A stretch of 64,000 bases of DNA from NCBI RefSeq assembly GCF_008065135.1, contig NZ_CP042914.1:2108001-2172000 (forward strand). Direction: 5' to 3'. Positions 55,440-64,000 of the stretch are shown piece by piece (the first letter of the stretch is position 1; each line of letters opens with the position of its first letter). This DNA comes from Roseimaritima ulvae (lineage in GTDB: Bacteria; Planctomycetota; Planctomycetia; Pirellulales; Pirellulaceae). The notes under the pieces are model-generated. The model did no database searches. It saw nothing but the letters and a program-made list of their open reading frames with translations, and was not told the DNA's origin. Both the position numbers and the translations under genes were made by a program.

Positions 55440-57406
55440 TTCGCCGCTTTAAAATATCGATGCTGAAACGGGTAACTGATGACGATGGTTTCGATGATGG
55501 CCGCGGCGCGTTGATCTTGACTGTCCAGAGCTTCCAGACAGTCGTCGATCACACAGCGATCGAACTGATTGAGTCCACGGCCGAGCGCGAAACCGAGCAT
55601 TTTTTTCGAAACGTGTTTTTTGAATTCGCCGGCTCGCTTTTGCAGAGTCTGTTTCAGTTCTGCGGGGCCATGAAAAACTTCTCCCGAAGGCAGTTTACCG
55701 GCGGCGTCGATGGCGTGCCCCTGGTCTTCGGTTCGCCAGCGACCCAGAGCGTCGAAATTTTCCAAGCCGAATCCCAGCGGGTCCATGCGATTGTGGCAAC
55801 TGGCGCAGCTGGGGTTTTGCCGATGGATTTCCAAACGTTCACGCAGAGTCGCCGCCTCCGACGCTTCGGCGGCTTCCAAGGCGGGCACGCCCGGCGGGGG
55901 CGGCGGTACTTTTCCGCCCAGTACTTCTTCGAGGATCCAGCGGCCTCGCAGCACGGGACTGGTTCGTCGAGGGTAGGACGTGTTCATCAACACCGCACCC
56001 AACGTGATGACTCCACCGCGGCGACGGTCATCGGTCGTCAGTCGTTGCCAGGGAGCGTCGGCGGGCAGGTCGAAACCGTAATGCGCCGCCAGACGTCCGT
56101 TGACGTACACATAATCGGCGTCCATCAATTCCATGATCGAACGATCTTCGCGAAACACGCCCGCCACGGTACGGATGGCTTCTTCGTACAGATCTTCGGC
56201 CAGCGGTTCCGCGAATTCTGGAAAGACTTCTCGGTCGGGCCGCGTGCTGGAGAGAAAGTGAGTCATGCCCAGCCACTGCATCCCAAAATTCTCTCCCAAC
56301 GCTCGCGCTTTGGGATCGGCCAGCATGCGACGGGTTTCGGCCAACACTTGTTCGTCGGTCTGCAGCAAGCCGTCATCGGCCCGTTTCAGCAGACGTTCAT
56401 CGGGGACCGACGACCACAGGAACAAGGCCAGGCGGGTGGCCAGCTGGTGCTGAGTTAATTTTTGCACGCCGCCTTCCGCCGATTCGGACTCGACGACAAA
56501 CAGAAAGTTGGGGGACACCAGGATGGCCTTTAACGGTTGGTGAACCGCGGCCACGAAGGACGCACCGTGGGAGCGGGCGGCGTCGTACAGTTCCAGCAAG
56601 CGAGCGACTTCGGAATCGCTGACCGGGCGACGCCAGGCGCGGCGAGCAAAGTTGCGAATGATCTCGGTGGCCGCGTCCGATTCGGAGTGTTGATCGTCCG
56701 GCGTCACGACAAGCAAACGCTCCCGCGCCTTTAGGGCGGCGGCCGAGGCGCCGCTGGGGAGTGCTTCGGGCAGCGCGGTATCGAGGACGCCGCTGGCCGC
56801 GGCCAGGTAGCGTTCGACATGGATCGGCGATGTGAACAGGGCATCACCCGCCGTATCAAAACCTTCTCCTCCCGCACCGTCGGAAGGGATTTGGATGGTA
56901 TCGGCGTCGACGGCGATCCCCACCAGGTCACGGATGGCGTTGAGGTACTCGGTGCGGGTCAACCGCCGGCTCATCACGTAGCCGCGATACCAAGCCTGCG
57001 TTTCATCGGTCGCCAACGAGCTGCAATCGTCTCGCGGTGGTCGGCTGTCCAGCCAGCGGTGAAACAAAGACTTTTGGTGATCGTTCAGTTGCGGGCTGCC
57101 CTCCGGCGGCATTTCTCTTAACCGAACTCGTTTACCGACCTCGTCCCAGACGTCCATTTTCTCTGAGACGGCTTTGCCGGAGTTAAACGGGCTGATATCG
57201 AATCCGCCGTCGGGATCCTCGCCGCGATGGCATTCGATGCACTTGGCTTGCACGATCGGCAGCACGTCGCGTTCGAACGCCGCTTCCCATTGCTGCTGTT
57301 TGTCCTGATCGTCGGCGAACGCGACGGGGGCGGGTTGCCAGCTGAGCAGGCACAGGCAAGTACAAAATACCCAACGACAGGGGGCAGCAAGCAAGGTGTC
57401 AGGCAC
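55436..57406 (-). CDS. Planctomycete cytochrome c with DUF1587/1592/1588/1585
   Basis: 656 residues. GTG start; signal peptide to about residue 31. Haem c motif CIECH at residues 56-60, then SRRLTRTEYLNAIRDLVGI (DUF1587), the DUF1595/DUF1592 middle with FLFVVESESAEGG and LFLWSSVPDERLLK, a second Cys pair with His in SCASCHNRMDPLGFGLENFD (DUF1588) and a C-terminal DUF1585. These multidomain cytochromes are almost confined to planctomycetes and relatives. No ribosome binding site of note at the start. Confidence 0.92.
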   Translation of the reverse strand: MPDTLLAAPCRWVFCTCLCLLSWQPAPVAFADDQDKQQQWEAAFERDVLPIVQAKCIECHRGEDPDGGFDISPFNSGKAVSEKMDVWDEVGKRVRLREMPPEGSPQLNDHQKSLFHRWLDSRPPRDDCSSLATDETQAWYRGYVMSRRLTRTEYLNAIRDLVGIAVDADTIQIPSDGAGGEGFDTAGDALFTSPIHVERYLAAASGVLDTALPEALPSGASAAALKARERLLVVTPDDQHSESDAATEIIRNFARRAWRRPVSDSEVARLLELYDAARSHGASFVAAVHQPLKAILVSPNFLFVVESESAEGGVQKLTQHQLATRLALFLWSSVPDERLLKRADDGLLQTDEQVLAETRRMLADPKARALGENFGMQWLGMTHFLSSTRPDREVFPEFAEPLAEDLYEEAIRTVAGVFREDRSIMELMDADYVYVNGRLAAHYGFDLPADAPWQRLTTDDRRRGGVITLGAVLMNTSYPRRTSPVLRGRWILEEVLGGKVPPPPPGVPALEAAEASEAATLRERLEIHRQNPSCASCHNRMDPLGFGLENFDALGRWRTEDQGHAIDAAGKLPSGEVFHGPAELKQTLQKRAGEFKKHVSKKMLGFALGRGLNQFDRCVIDDCLEALDSQDQRAAAIIETIVISYPFQHRYFKAAK

Positions 57407-58525
57407 GGGAGGGATGGGGTAAATGAAGGCGGGGGAGTGGCCACAAGCAGGCCAAGGTGGGAAGCTCCATGATAAGCAACCGCCGGCGGAGCGTCCACGA
57501 CAACCTTCGCCGGGAGGTGGGAGGCTGCGGCTACATCGTTTAACCCGTAGCCGCAGGCGCCGGCGCGGGGCTGCCGCGGACGTTTGCGTACCAACCGATG
57601 CACGCTACCTGTTCGCTTCGACTACAACGCCCCGGCGGAACACGCCTGCGCCTGCGGAGCCTGTCCGATCCAGCGGTGCGGGCAGGACGTTTTGAGGCTC
57701 CTGCGGCTACATCGTTTAACCCGTAGCCGCAGGCGCCGGCGCGGGGCTGCCGCGGACGTTTGCGTGCCAACCGATGCACGCTACCTGTTCGCTTCGACTA
57801 CAACGCCCCGGCGGAACACGCCTGCGCCTGCGGAGCCTGTCCGATCCAGCGGTGCGGGCAGGACGTTTTGAGGCTCCTGCGGCTACATCGTTTAACCCGT
57901 AGCCGCAGGCGCCGGCGCGGGGCTGCCGCGGACGTTTGCGTGCCAACCGATGCACGCTACCTGTTCGCTTCGACTACAACGCCCCGGCGGAACACGCCTG
58001 CGCCTGCGGAGCCTGTCCGATCCAGCGGTGCGGGCAGGACGTTTTGAGGCTCCTGCGGCTACGGGTTAAACGATGCAGGCGCCGGCGCGGGGCTGCCGCG
58101 GACGTTTGCGTGCCAACCGATGCACGCTACCGATTCGCTTCGATTACAACGCCCCGGCGGACCACGCCTGCGCCTGCGGAGCCTGTCCGATCCAGCGGTG
58201 CGGGCAGGACGTTTTGAGGCTCCTGCGGCTACATCGTTTAACCCGTAGCCGCAGGCGCCGGCGCGGGGCTGCCGCGGACGTTTGCGTGCCAACCGATGCA
58301 CGCTACCTGTTCGCTTCGACTACAACGCCCCGGCGGACCACGCCTGCGCCTGCGGAGCCTGTCCGATCCAGCGGTGCGGGCAGGACGTTTTGAGGCTCCT
58401 GCGGCTACGGGTTAAACGATGCGCTGACTCAATTCTGGAAAATCAGCCAAAACAGGTGAGGTTTTCGGTGCGGTCCCCCTGGTGTCGGGGTATCCTCGGA
58501 CTCAGAGCCTCCTTATCTGTCGAGC
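57407..58525. other. Intergenic region with a tandem repeat array
   Basis: 1119 nt without a supportable gene. It includes the promoter region of the cytochrome gene (nearest 100 nt), the tandem array (57535-58420) and a 105-nt leader before the chemotaxis gene. ORFs across the array repeat in three frames because the period is not divisible by three, and are not genes. Confidence 0.75.
57535..58420. mobile_element. Tandem array of a 176-bp element with inverted ends
   Basis: Five copies of a GC-rich unit (period 176 bp, one junction shortened by a few bases). The array starts with ATCGTTTAACCCGTAGCCGC and ends with GCGGCTACGGGTTAAACGAT, its exact reverse complement, extended to 23 bp. Each internal junction is a hairpin with arms CTGCGGCTAC and GTAGCCGCAG and a 12-nt loop. 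At the third junction (about 58060-58076) the loop is inverted (GGGTTAAACGAT). The shared ends link it with 10967-11184. Confidence 0.85.
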
Positions 58526-60682
58526 GTGATCGTGCGAATCGTTTACAAATTGCTGCTTGCCACGGTGTTGCCTTCGGCCCTGATTTGGCTGGTCGGTATC
58601 TACGCGACCAGTGTTAGCCAACGCAGTTTGCGGAACGCCATCGAAGCGACTTCCGCGCGGCGGGCTCGCGAAGTGATGGATGAGATCGACTGGATCATCC
58701 AGACGCGTACGACCAACTGGCAAGCTTATCTGCGCAGCGAGTTGGTTCGCCAAACCCTCCGCGATTCGAACCAGCAGATCCTTCAGTTGGGCGACCCGGC
58801 GGCAATCATCGAAACACGTGACCAGCAGTGGCAAGCCACGCCCGAAGGTAGCGAAACCGAGTGGATGCGGGAGTTGACCAGCAATGCACTGGCACGCGAC
58901 CTGCAAACCCGTCTGGTCGAACTGGACCAGCGGGCGGGGTACCCGGTGTTTGGCGAAGTCTTTTTGACGAATCGCTTTGGCGGCAACGTGGCGCAAACCA
59001 GTCGCACCTCGGACTACCGTCAGGACGACGAACGGTGGTGGCAGTTAGCCGTTCAAGAAGGTGTGTATATCGGCGACGTAGACTTCGACGATAGTGCTGG
59101 GCTGTATTCCATCGACATCTGTTTGCGGGTCGCCGAAGATGACGGCAGCTTGCTGGGCGTCGTCAAAGCGGTAATGAATATCCGCGAGGTGCTGGACATA
59201 ATCGATGACGCGGACAACGGTCAGCAACCCGACAGCCAGCTGCTCTTATTTAACCGCCAACACGAAATCATCCGTAAGACCAACGTCGAGTCGGCGCCGT
59301 TAACCGATGGCAATGCCTACTTTGCCGATGTCAAGTTTGCCGCCGGCGCCAACGAAGCCACAGTCAACCTGCGTGATCCCGACAGCGGTGAGGAACTGTT
59401 GGGTGCGTTTGCGGTGTCGCGAGGTCACGGCGAATACTCGGGGATGGGCTGGGTGCTCTTGGACGCTCGTAAAGACTCCGACGTTTTTGCTCCCGTCAAT
59501 CAGCTTCGCAACCGCATCATCTTTATTTCGCTGTTGGCCACCATCACCGTGGGTTTGGTCGGCTGGTTTCTGGCTCGTTCGATCACGCGGCCGATCGGAG
59601 AGGTTTTGGATGGTACGGAGCGTATTGGTAAAGGCGATTTGGATTACCGGATCTCGGTTCGCAGTGGAGACGAAATCGGCAAATTGGCGGGCGCGTTTAA
59701 CGATATGGCTGGCAACCTGCAGGAGATGGTCGAACACCTGAAGCTGAAAGAGGATGAGCTGAAGGAGCAAAACGAAACGCTGCAGGCTCAGAGCCAAACG
59801 CTGGCTACTCAGGATGAGATGCTGGTGGCCCAGGCCGAACGCAGCAAATTGTTCGAGGCAATCCGTGATGCGGTGCGACGACTGAACGATGCCAGCGACG
59901 ACATTTTGGCCACCACCACCGCGCAGGCTCGCGGTTCGTTGGATCAAGCCAGCGCGGTTTCGCAAACGGCCAGCACGGTTCACGAAGTCGCCCAGATCGC
60001 CGACCAAACGGCCAGTCGAGCCAATCAGTTGGTCGGGGATGCAAGGCAAGCCCAAGCGGCCGCGGAAACGGGCCGGGAAGCGATGGCCAAGTCGATCGAC
60101 GCCATTCGCTCGGTGCAGTCTCAGGTGGAATCGACTGCTCAAACCATCGTGCTATTGGCCGAACGAGCCGCCGCGATCGGCGAAATTACAGCAACCGTCA
60201 ATGACATCGCCGAACAAACCAACGTGTTGGCCCTGAACGCCGCGGTGGAAGCTTCGCGGGCTGGCGAGCATGGACAAGGGTTTGCGGTGGTTGCCAGCGA
60301 AGTCAAAATGCTGGCCGGACAATCCAAAGAAGCCACCGCTCAGGTGCGAAAAATTCTCAGCCAAATCCTGGACGCCACTCACGACGCGGTAAAGTCCAGT
60401 GAGAAAGGCACCCAGCTGGTGCAAACGGCCGAGAAAGTATCCGCGGAAACGGGCGATCTGGTGAACCGCTTGCTGGCCACGATCAGCAGTTCCGCCCACA
60501 CCGCCACCCAGATCTCCGGGTCGGCCAGCCAACAAGCCACCGGGACGTTGCAGTGGCGGGAAGCCATGCAGAGCATCGAATCGGTCGCGGCCGATAACGT
60601 CGAAGCCCTCAAACACATCGAACAGTCGGCGGCCGACCTCAGTCGATTGAGCAGCGAACTGGCCAAGCTGACCGCCGAGTAG
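58526..60682 (+). CDS. Methyl-accepting chemotaxis protein
   Basis: 718 residues from GTG (VIVRIVYKLLLATVLP). Membrane helix at about 7-27, a periplasmic sensor of about 300 residues with Cache-like features (DSAGLYSIDICLRVAEDDGS and AVSRGHGEYSGMGWVLLDAR), a second helix at about 330-352, HAMP to about 405, a coiled coil, and the signalling tip IAEQTNVLALNAAVEASRAG at about 565, followed by EHGQGFAVVASEVKMLAG. Ligand unknown. No che genes are nearby. It runs opposite to both flanking DUF operons. Confidence 0.95.
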   Translation: MIVRIVYKLLLATVLPSALIWLVGIYATSVSQRSLRNAIEATSARRAREVMDEIDWIIQTRTTNWQAYLRSELVRQTLRDSNQQILQLGDPAAIIETRDQQWQATPEGSETEWMRELTSNALARDLQTRLVELDQRAGYPVFGEVFLTNRFGGNVAQTSRTSDYRQDDERWWQLAVQEGVYIGDVDFDDSAGLYSIDICLRVAEDDGSLLGVVKAVMNIREVLDIIDDADNGQQPDSQLLLFNRQHEIIRKTNVESAPLTDGNAYFADVKFAAGANEATVNLRDPDSGEELLGAFAVSRGHGEYSGMGWVLLDARKDSDVFAPVNQLRNRIIFISLLATITVGLVGWFLARSITRPIGEVLDGTERIGKGDLDYRISVRSGDEIGKLAGAFNDMAGNLQEMVEHLKLKEDELKEQNETLQAQSQTLATQDEMLVAQAERSKLFEAIRDAVRRLNDASDDILATTTAQARGSLDQASAVSQTASTVHEVAQIADQTASRANQLVGDARQAQAAAETGREAMAKSIDAIRSVQSQVESTAQTIVLLAERAAAIGEITATVNDIAEQTNVLALNAAVEASRAGEHGQGFAVVASEVKMLAGQSKEATAQVRKILSQILDATHDAVKSSEKGTQLVQTAEKVSAETGDLVNRLLATISSSAHTATQISGSASQQATGTLQWREAMQSIESVAADNVEALKHIEQSAADLSRLSSELAKLTAE

Positions 60683-60993
60683 ATTGCCGTCCGTTGAATT
60701 GCGATTTATAAATGGTGATCCTGGCACGCATCGGTCGCTGACGGCACATCCGCATCAGCCGCGGAGCGGCGGCGTGATGTAGCCATGGGCGCGAGCCCAT
60801 GGACCCGGTGATACAAGGGGACGCAAAGTCCCAACGGGACGACATGAATTGGGGGCCGTCGCGGACTCCTGTCGCCGTCCCTTCGGGACTGAAACCGTTG
60901 CGCGCGGTTCGCCCTTCTGGCCTTGCATGGGATCGCTAAAATCACCACTTACAAACCGCATGTCCCTCTGGGCGGGGACAGACGCTGCCGTAC
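60683..60993. other. Convergent region with a family E repeat
   Basis: 311 nt between the stop codons of the chemotaxis gene and the DUF1501 gene. It contains the family E repeat at 60755-60900. A convergent terminator would be expected; the CATGGGC...GCCCATG stem of the repeat could serve, but it has no U-tract. Confidence 0.6.
60755..60900. repeat. Family E repeat, long form
   Basis: Contains CAGCCGCGGAGCGGCGGCGT, CATGGGCGCGAGCCCATGG, GTCCCAACGGGACGACAT and then GTCGCCGTCCCTTCGGGACT. The last two blocks are inverted copies. It matches 39447-39540 and 21608-21695. Confidence 0.88.
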
Positions 60994-62439
60994 TCAGCCC
61001 AGGATTTCGTGGACCACGCGGCCCTTACCCTGCAGCAACGAGCGCTGTTGGTTGTTTTGCGTAAACACCAGTTGCTCGGGATCCAATCCGAACAGGTGCA
61101 GCAAGGTAGCGTGGTAGTCGAAGTGGTTCACCGGATTTTCGATTGCCTTGTGGCCGAATTCGTCAGTGCTGCCAAACGTCATGCCGCCTCGTACGCCACC
61201 ACCGGCCAGCCACATACTAAAGCCGTGGGTGTTGTGATCGCGACCGACCTTGGCCGCGCCGGCGTCATTTTGAATTACCGGCAGGCGTCCCATTTCACCA
61301 CCCCAGTGCACCAGAGTGGTGTCCAGCAAGCCGCGTTGTTTGAGGTCGGCGACGAGGGCGGCCGAAGGTTGATCGACGCGTTTGCAAGCCTTTGGCAGCC
61401 CGCTGCGGATACTGTTGTGATTGTCCCAGCGTTGATTGTCGGTGAACACCTGCACGCAGCGGACGCCGCGTTCGACCAGGCGGCGAGCGATCAGACAACG
61501 TTCGGCAAAATCTTTGGACTCCGGGTTGTCGCAGCCGTACATGCGTTTGGTCGCCGCTGATTCCTGGCTGAGGTCGAGCGCTTCTTTGGCGGAAGTTTGC
61601 ATCTTGGCAGCCAATTCATAACTGGCGATGCGGGCTTCCAAATCCAGTTCACCGGGATGGTTTTGCAGATGTTCTTGGTTCAACTGTTCCAGGTACCGCA
61701 GGTACCTTGCTTGGGCATCGCCTTTGAGCCTGGCCGGCGGCGTGAGGTTCATGATTCGCGGTTCGGTAGGCCGAACCACGGTGCCTTGATACAGCGAAGG
61801 TAGGTAGCCGTTGGTCCAATTCTCCACCCCCATCACCGGCAACTGGCCGGGATCGATCAGCGCGACAAATGCGGGCAGGTCTTGCGTTTCACAGCCCAGC
61901 CCATAGGTCAACCAGCTGCCCAGCACGGGCCGGCCGGTCAAGATCTGTCCGGTGTTCATAGCTTGGATGGATTGGCCGTGATTGTTGACCCCGGTTTGCA
62001 TCGAACGGATCAAGCAAATGTCGTCGACGACGTTGGCCAAATGCGGTACCAGTTCGGACAGTTCGGTTCCGCATTGCCCGCGCGGCTGGAACTTCCAGGG
62101 GCTGGCCAGCACCTTGGAACTGGCTTGGGCGGCGTTGTCGTATTTAATCTGTCCCGGAAAGGTTTTCCCGTCGTACTTATCCAGCGTCGGTTTGGGGTCG
62201 AACATGTCGATGTGGCTGGGACCGCCCTGCATCCACAACGAGATCATAGCGTTGGCCCGCGGCGGGTGCTGCGGTGGTTTGGGCTCCAGCGTATAGCTGT
62301 GCGCTAATGGTTTCAGTTTCTCCGAACTGGCAACCGCATTGTCCTGTTTCAGCAGACAAGCGAGCGCGACGCTGCCCAGACTCATCGCGTTGGTCGCCAA
62401 AAAGTGGCGACGCGAAGTGGCATCATTGCGAGCAAACAT
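60994..62439 (-). CDS. DUF1501 family protein with Tat signal
   Basis: 481 residues from ATG (MFARNDATSRRHFLATNA); a longer frame of 71 codons is rejected. SRRHFL is the twin-arginine motif. The DUF1501 body includes NAMISLWMQGGPSHIDMFDP, NNHGQSIQAMNTGQILTGRP, HWGGEMGR and GRDHNTHGFSMWLAGGGVRG, like the sulfatase/alkaline-phosphatase superfamily in layout, though catalytic residues are not proven. It follows the DUF1553 gene by 11 nt, the usual planctomycete pair. Confidence 0.93.
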   Translation of the reverse strand: MFARNDATSRRHFLATNAMSLGSVALACLLKQDNAVASSEKLKPLAHSYTLEPKPPQHPPRANAMISLWMQGGPSHIDMFDPKPTLDKYDGKTFPGQIKYDNAAQASSKVLASPWKFQPRGQCGTELSELVPHLANVVDDICLIRSMQTGVNNHGQSIQAMNTGQILTGRPVLGSWLTYGLGCETQDLPAFVALIDPGQLPVMGVENWTNGYLPSLYQGTVVRPTEPRIMNLTPPARLKGDAQARYLRYLEQLNQEHLQNHPGELDLEARIASYELAAKMQTSAKEALDLSQESAATKRMYGCDNPESKDFAERCLIARRLVERGVRCVQVFTDNQRWDNHNSIRSGLPKACKRVDQPSAALVADLKQRGLLDTTLVHWGGEMGRLPVIQNDAGAAKVGRDHNTHGFSMWLAGGGVRGGMTFGSTDEFGHKAIENPVNHFDYHATLLHLFGLDPEQLVFTQNNQQRSLLQGKGRVVHEILG

Positions 62440-62450
62440 CCAAGGGCCCT

Positions 62451-64000
62451 CTAGTCGACGTATAAAAAATGATTCGAACTGAACAACGCCTGACAGAAGC
62501 TGGTCATGGCTTCGACGGCGGGTTCCATGGCGGCCTGACCTTTGGGAGCGACCAGCGGGTCGGCAGCAAAATGAACGGTTTGAGCTTCGACGAAGGCCAC
62601 TGCCTGCGTGACTTGTTCGTCCGACGGTGTGGTGGAAAACGCCAATTGCCAAGCCAGCGTGATCTGATCCGCTAACGAGTCACCTGCTTCCCGCTGCAAC
62701 CGACGGGCGAAGCGTTGTGACGCGTCCAGCACAAAGGGGCTGTTCATCAGCATCAGGGATTGCGGCGACACGGTGGAGGAACTGCGGGAGGTGCAGTTCG
62801 GTTCCATCCGCGGCAGATCAAACGGTGCCATCACGCTTAAAGGACGGCTGCGGCGAACCTGCACGAACACGCTCCGGCGCAAGTCTTCGTTATGCATCGG
62901 CAGCACCGCGCCGGGACGTCCGGCGTTCAGATTTTCTTTGCCGATCACAAACTGGCCGACTTTATTAGCCATCACCGGTACCGCGGGGCCGCCGGCTTTG
63001 AGGTTCAAATCGCCCGCCACCGCCAACACGGTATCTCGCAAGGACTCGGCGTCCAACCGACGCACCGGCATCCGCCAATACAACTGATTGTCGGCATCGA
63101 TGCGATCGCCTTCGGCATGACGCTGCGACGACTGACGATAGGTATTGGACAGCACAATCAGGCGATGCAGATGTTTGACGCTCCAGCCATTGGCGGCAAA
63201 TTCGTCGGCCAACCAGTCCAGCAACTGCGGGTGTGTGGGGGCCACGCCCAGGGCGCCAAAGTCGGCGGGCGTAGGAACCAAGCCGCGGCCGAAATGCTGC
63301 ATCCAAATGCGATTCACGATCACCCGGGCAAACAACGGATGCTGGCCGCTGGTCAGCCACCGCGCGTAGGCCAGTCGGCGTCCGCTGGTCGGCCGCTGGG
63401 CATCGTCCACAGGCACGTCCGGCGAATCGCTGGCCGCCAGCACGGTCAGCTCGCGAGGCGGCACGACCGTGGTGGGCTGTTCGTGATCGCCACGAAAGAA
63501 CACAAACGTCTCGGCAGGCGGTTGATCTTGGGGTTCCCAGACGGCACGGACGAAACCTTCGGTCGGTTTTTTGGCACGCACTGCCGCCGCTTGATCAGCC
63601 ATCTTCTTCAGGGCGTCGGCGGCCTTGCGGTCATACAGATACAACGATCCGGCCGTGACGTTCACACTGGGATGTTCTTTCAGCAATTGTTTTTGTTCCG
63701 CCGTGCGGTCTTTGGCGGGCGTCTTGCGAGCTTCTGCCAGGGGGCCGCGTAAGGCTTCATCCAGCTTGGCCAGTTCTCGCTGCACGGTGGCTTCGATGAA
63801 TTCGTTTTGTTTGACCGTGCGTTGGGCCAAAATCTTTTTGGCTTCGACTTCCAGTTCCGCCGCCTTCGCTCGATCCGCGTCGGTGTACAGCGAGATTTTT
63901 CGTTTGGCGGGCGGCGACCATTTTTTAGGATTCAGGGCGGGTTCAAAGATTGCCCGGAAAGCGTAGTAGTCTTCTTGAGTGATGGGGTCGTAACGATGGT
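62451..64000 (-). CDS. DUF1549/DUF1553 protein (3' part)
   Basis: Partial gene whose 5' end is beyond the right edge. The frame enters with HRYDPITQEDYYAFRAIFEP, normally just after the haem-like CARCHDHK of DUF1549, and continues through a charged linker to DUF1553 (FARVIVNRIWMQHFGRGLVP, PTPADFGALGVAPTHPQLLD and LHRLIVLSNTYRQSSQRH). The visible part is about 516 residues. The open frame also contains an ATG at 63830, but that is internal. Function of the DUF1553-DUF1501 pair is unknown. Confidence 0.93.
   Translation of the reverse strand, partial: HRYDPITQEDYYAFRAIFEPALNPKKWSPPAKRKISLYTDADRAKAAELEVEAKKILAQRTVKQNEFIEATVQRELAKLDEALRGPLAEARKTPAKDRTAEQKQLLKEHPSVNVTAGSLYLYDRKAADALKKMADQAAAVRAKKPTEGFVRAVWEPQDQPPAETFVFFRGDHEQPTTVVPPRELTVLAASDSPDVPVDDAQRPTSGRRLAYARWLTSGQHPLFARVIVNRIWMQHFGRGLVPTPADFGALGVAPTHPQLLDWLADEFAANGWSVKHLHRLIVLSNTYRQSSQRHAEGDRIDADNQLYWRMPVRRLDAESLRDTVLAVAGDLNLKAGGPAVPVMANKVGQFVIGKENLNAGRPGAVLPMHNEDLRRSVFVQVRRSRPLSVMAPFDLPRMEPNCTSRSSSTVSPQSLMLMNSPFVLDASQRFARRLQREAGDSLADQITLAWQLAFSTTPSDEQVTQAVAFVEAQTVHFAADPLVAPKGQAAMEPAVEAMTSFCQALFSSNHFLYVD

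Noticed and set aside
57584-58393. Repeated 93-106-codon ORFs in the tandem array (Cys/Arg-rich)
   Set aside because: The unit is 176 bp, not divisible by three, so each copy is read in a different frame, and no ribosome binding site is present.
57535-58420. Possible CRISPR array
   Set aside because: Units are 176 bp and identical throughout; there are no unique spacers and no cas gene.

Overview
The window reads as chromosomal DNA of a planctomycete, most likely in or near the Pirellulaceae (Rhodopirellula/Blastopirellula type). Evidence: typical planctomycete families (DUF1501, DUF1553, DUF1552 and DUF1592-type cytochrome genes, PQQ-propeller proteins whose mature part starts with DWP, TadE/TadG pairs next to secreted unknowns), a split ribosomal-protein layout, long intergenic gaps and many short interspersed palindromic repeats. 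Species assignment is inference.

Layout. 0-7.4 kb (minus): rplK-rplA-rplJ-rplL-rpoB-rpoC, with rpoC running off the left edge; a terminator-like hairpin lies between rplL and rpoB and a perfect 32-bp palindrome between rpoB and rpoC. 8-11 kb (plus): long-form NfeD protease and a secreted PQQ propeller. 11.2-13.1 kb (minus): a glycine-rich RRM protein and a frameshifted DEAD-box helicase. 13.6-16.4 kb (plus): an unknown, a TIM-barrel sugar isomerase and a CinA-like protein with a degenerate amidase domain. 16.6-18.8 kb (minus): secreted unknown, TadG-like, TadE-like. 19.2-21.6 kb (plus): PL10-like pectate lyase and a CbiM-like metal transporter component. 21.7-34.8 kb (minus): rpsJ-rplCDWB-rpsS-rplV-rpsC-rplP-rpmC-rpsQ-rplNXE-rpsN-rpsH-rplFR-rpsE-rplO-secY-adk-nrdR. 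rpmD (L30) is missing, and the downstream infA/rpmJ/rpsM/rpsK/rpoA/rplQ block is absent. 35.6-39.4 kb (plus): secreted unknown, ZIP metal transporter, secreted unknown, ThuA-like protein. 39.7-41.3 kb (minus): membrane alpha/beta hydrolase. 41.6-43.4 kb: small His/Gly/Tyr-rich secreted protein, a 331-bp direct-repeat array and a cupin.

43.9-52.7 kb (plus) is a tightly packed cbb3 oxidase locus: fused ccoNO, ccoQ, monoheme ccoP, ccoG, ccoH/fixH, a SafE/DsbD-type membrane protein, ccoI copper ATPase and ccoS. Together these encode a high-affinity terminal oxidase and its copper-delivery and assembly factors. 52.7-54 kb is a decayed stretch with repeats and broken ORFs, one ending in an acyl-carrier-protein-like fragment. 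54-57.4 kb (minus): DUF1592-type cytochrome gene followed by DUF1552. 57.5-58.4 kb: five copies of a roughly 176-bp repeat bounded by inverted termini. 58.5-60.7 kb (plus): a methyl-accepting chemotaxis protein. 61-64 kb (minus): DUF1501 and a DUF1553 gene cut by the right edge.

The most unusual signal is the repeat population. At least six families of short palindromic or terminal-inverted-repeat elements occupy gene borders. They supply the stop codons of three genes, one lies in frame inside the copper ATPase ccoI, several sit within the ribosomal operon, and one 187-193 bp element with terminal inverted repeats sits upstream of both ribosomal operons. No tRNA, rRNA or CRISPR array was recognised.
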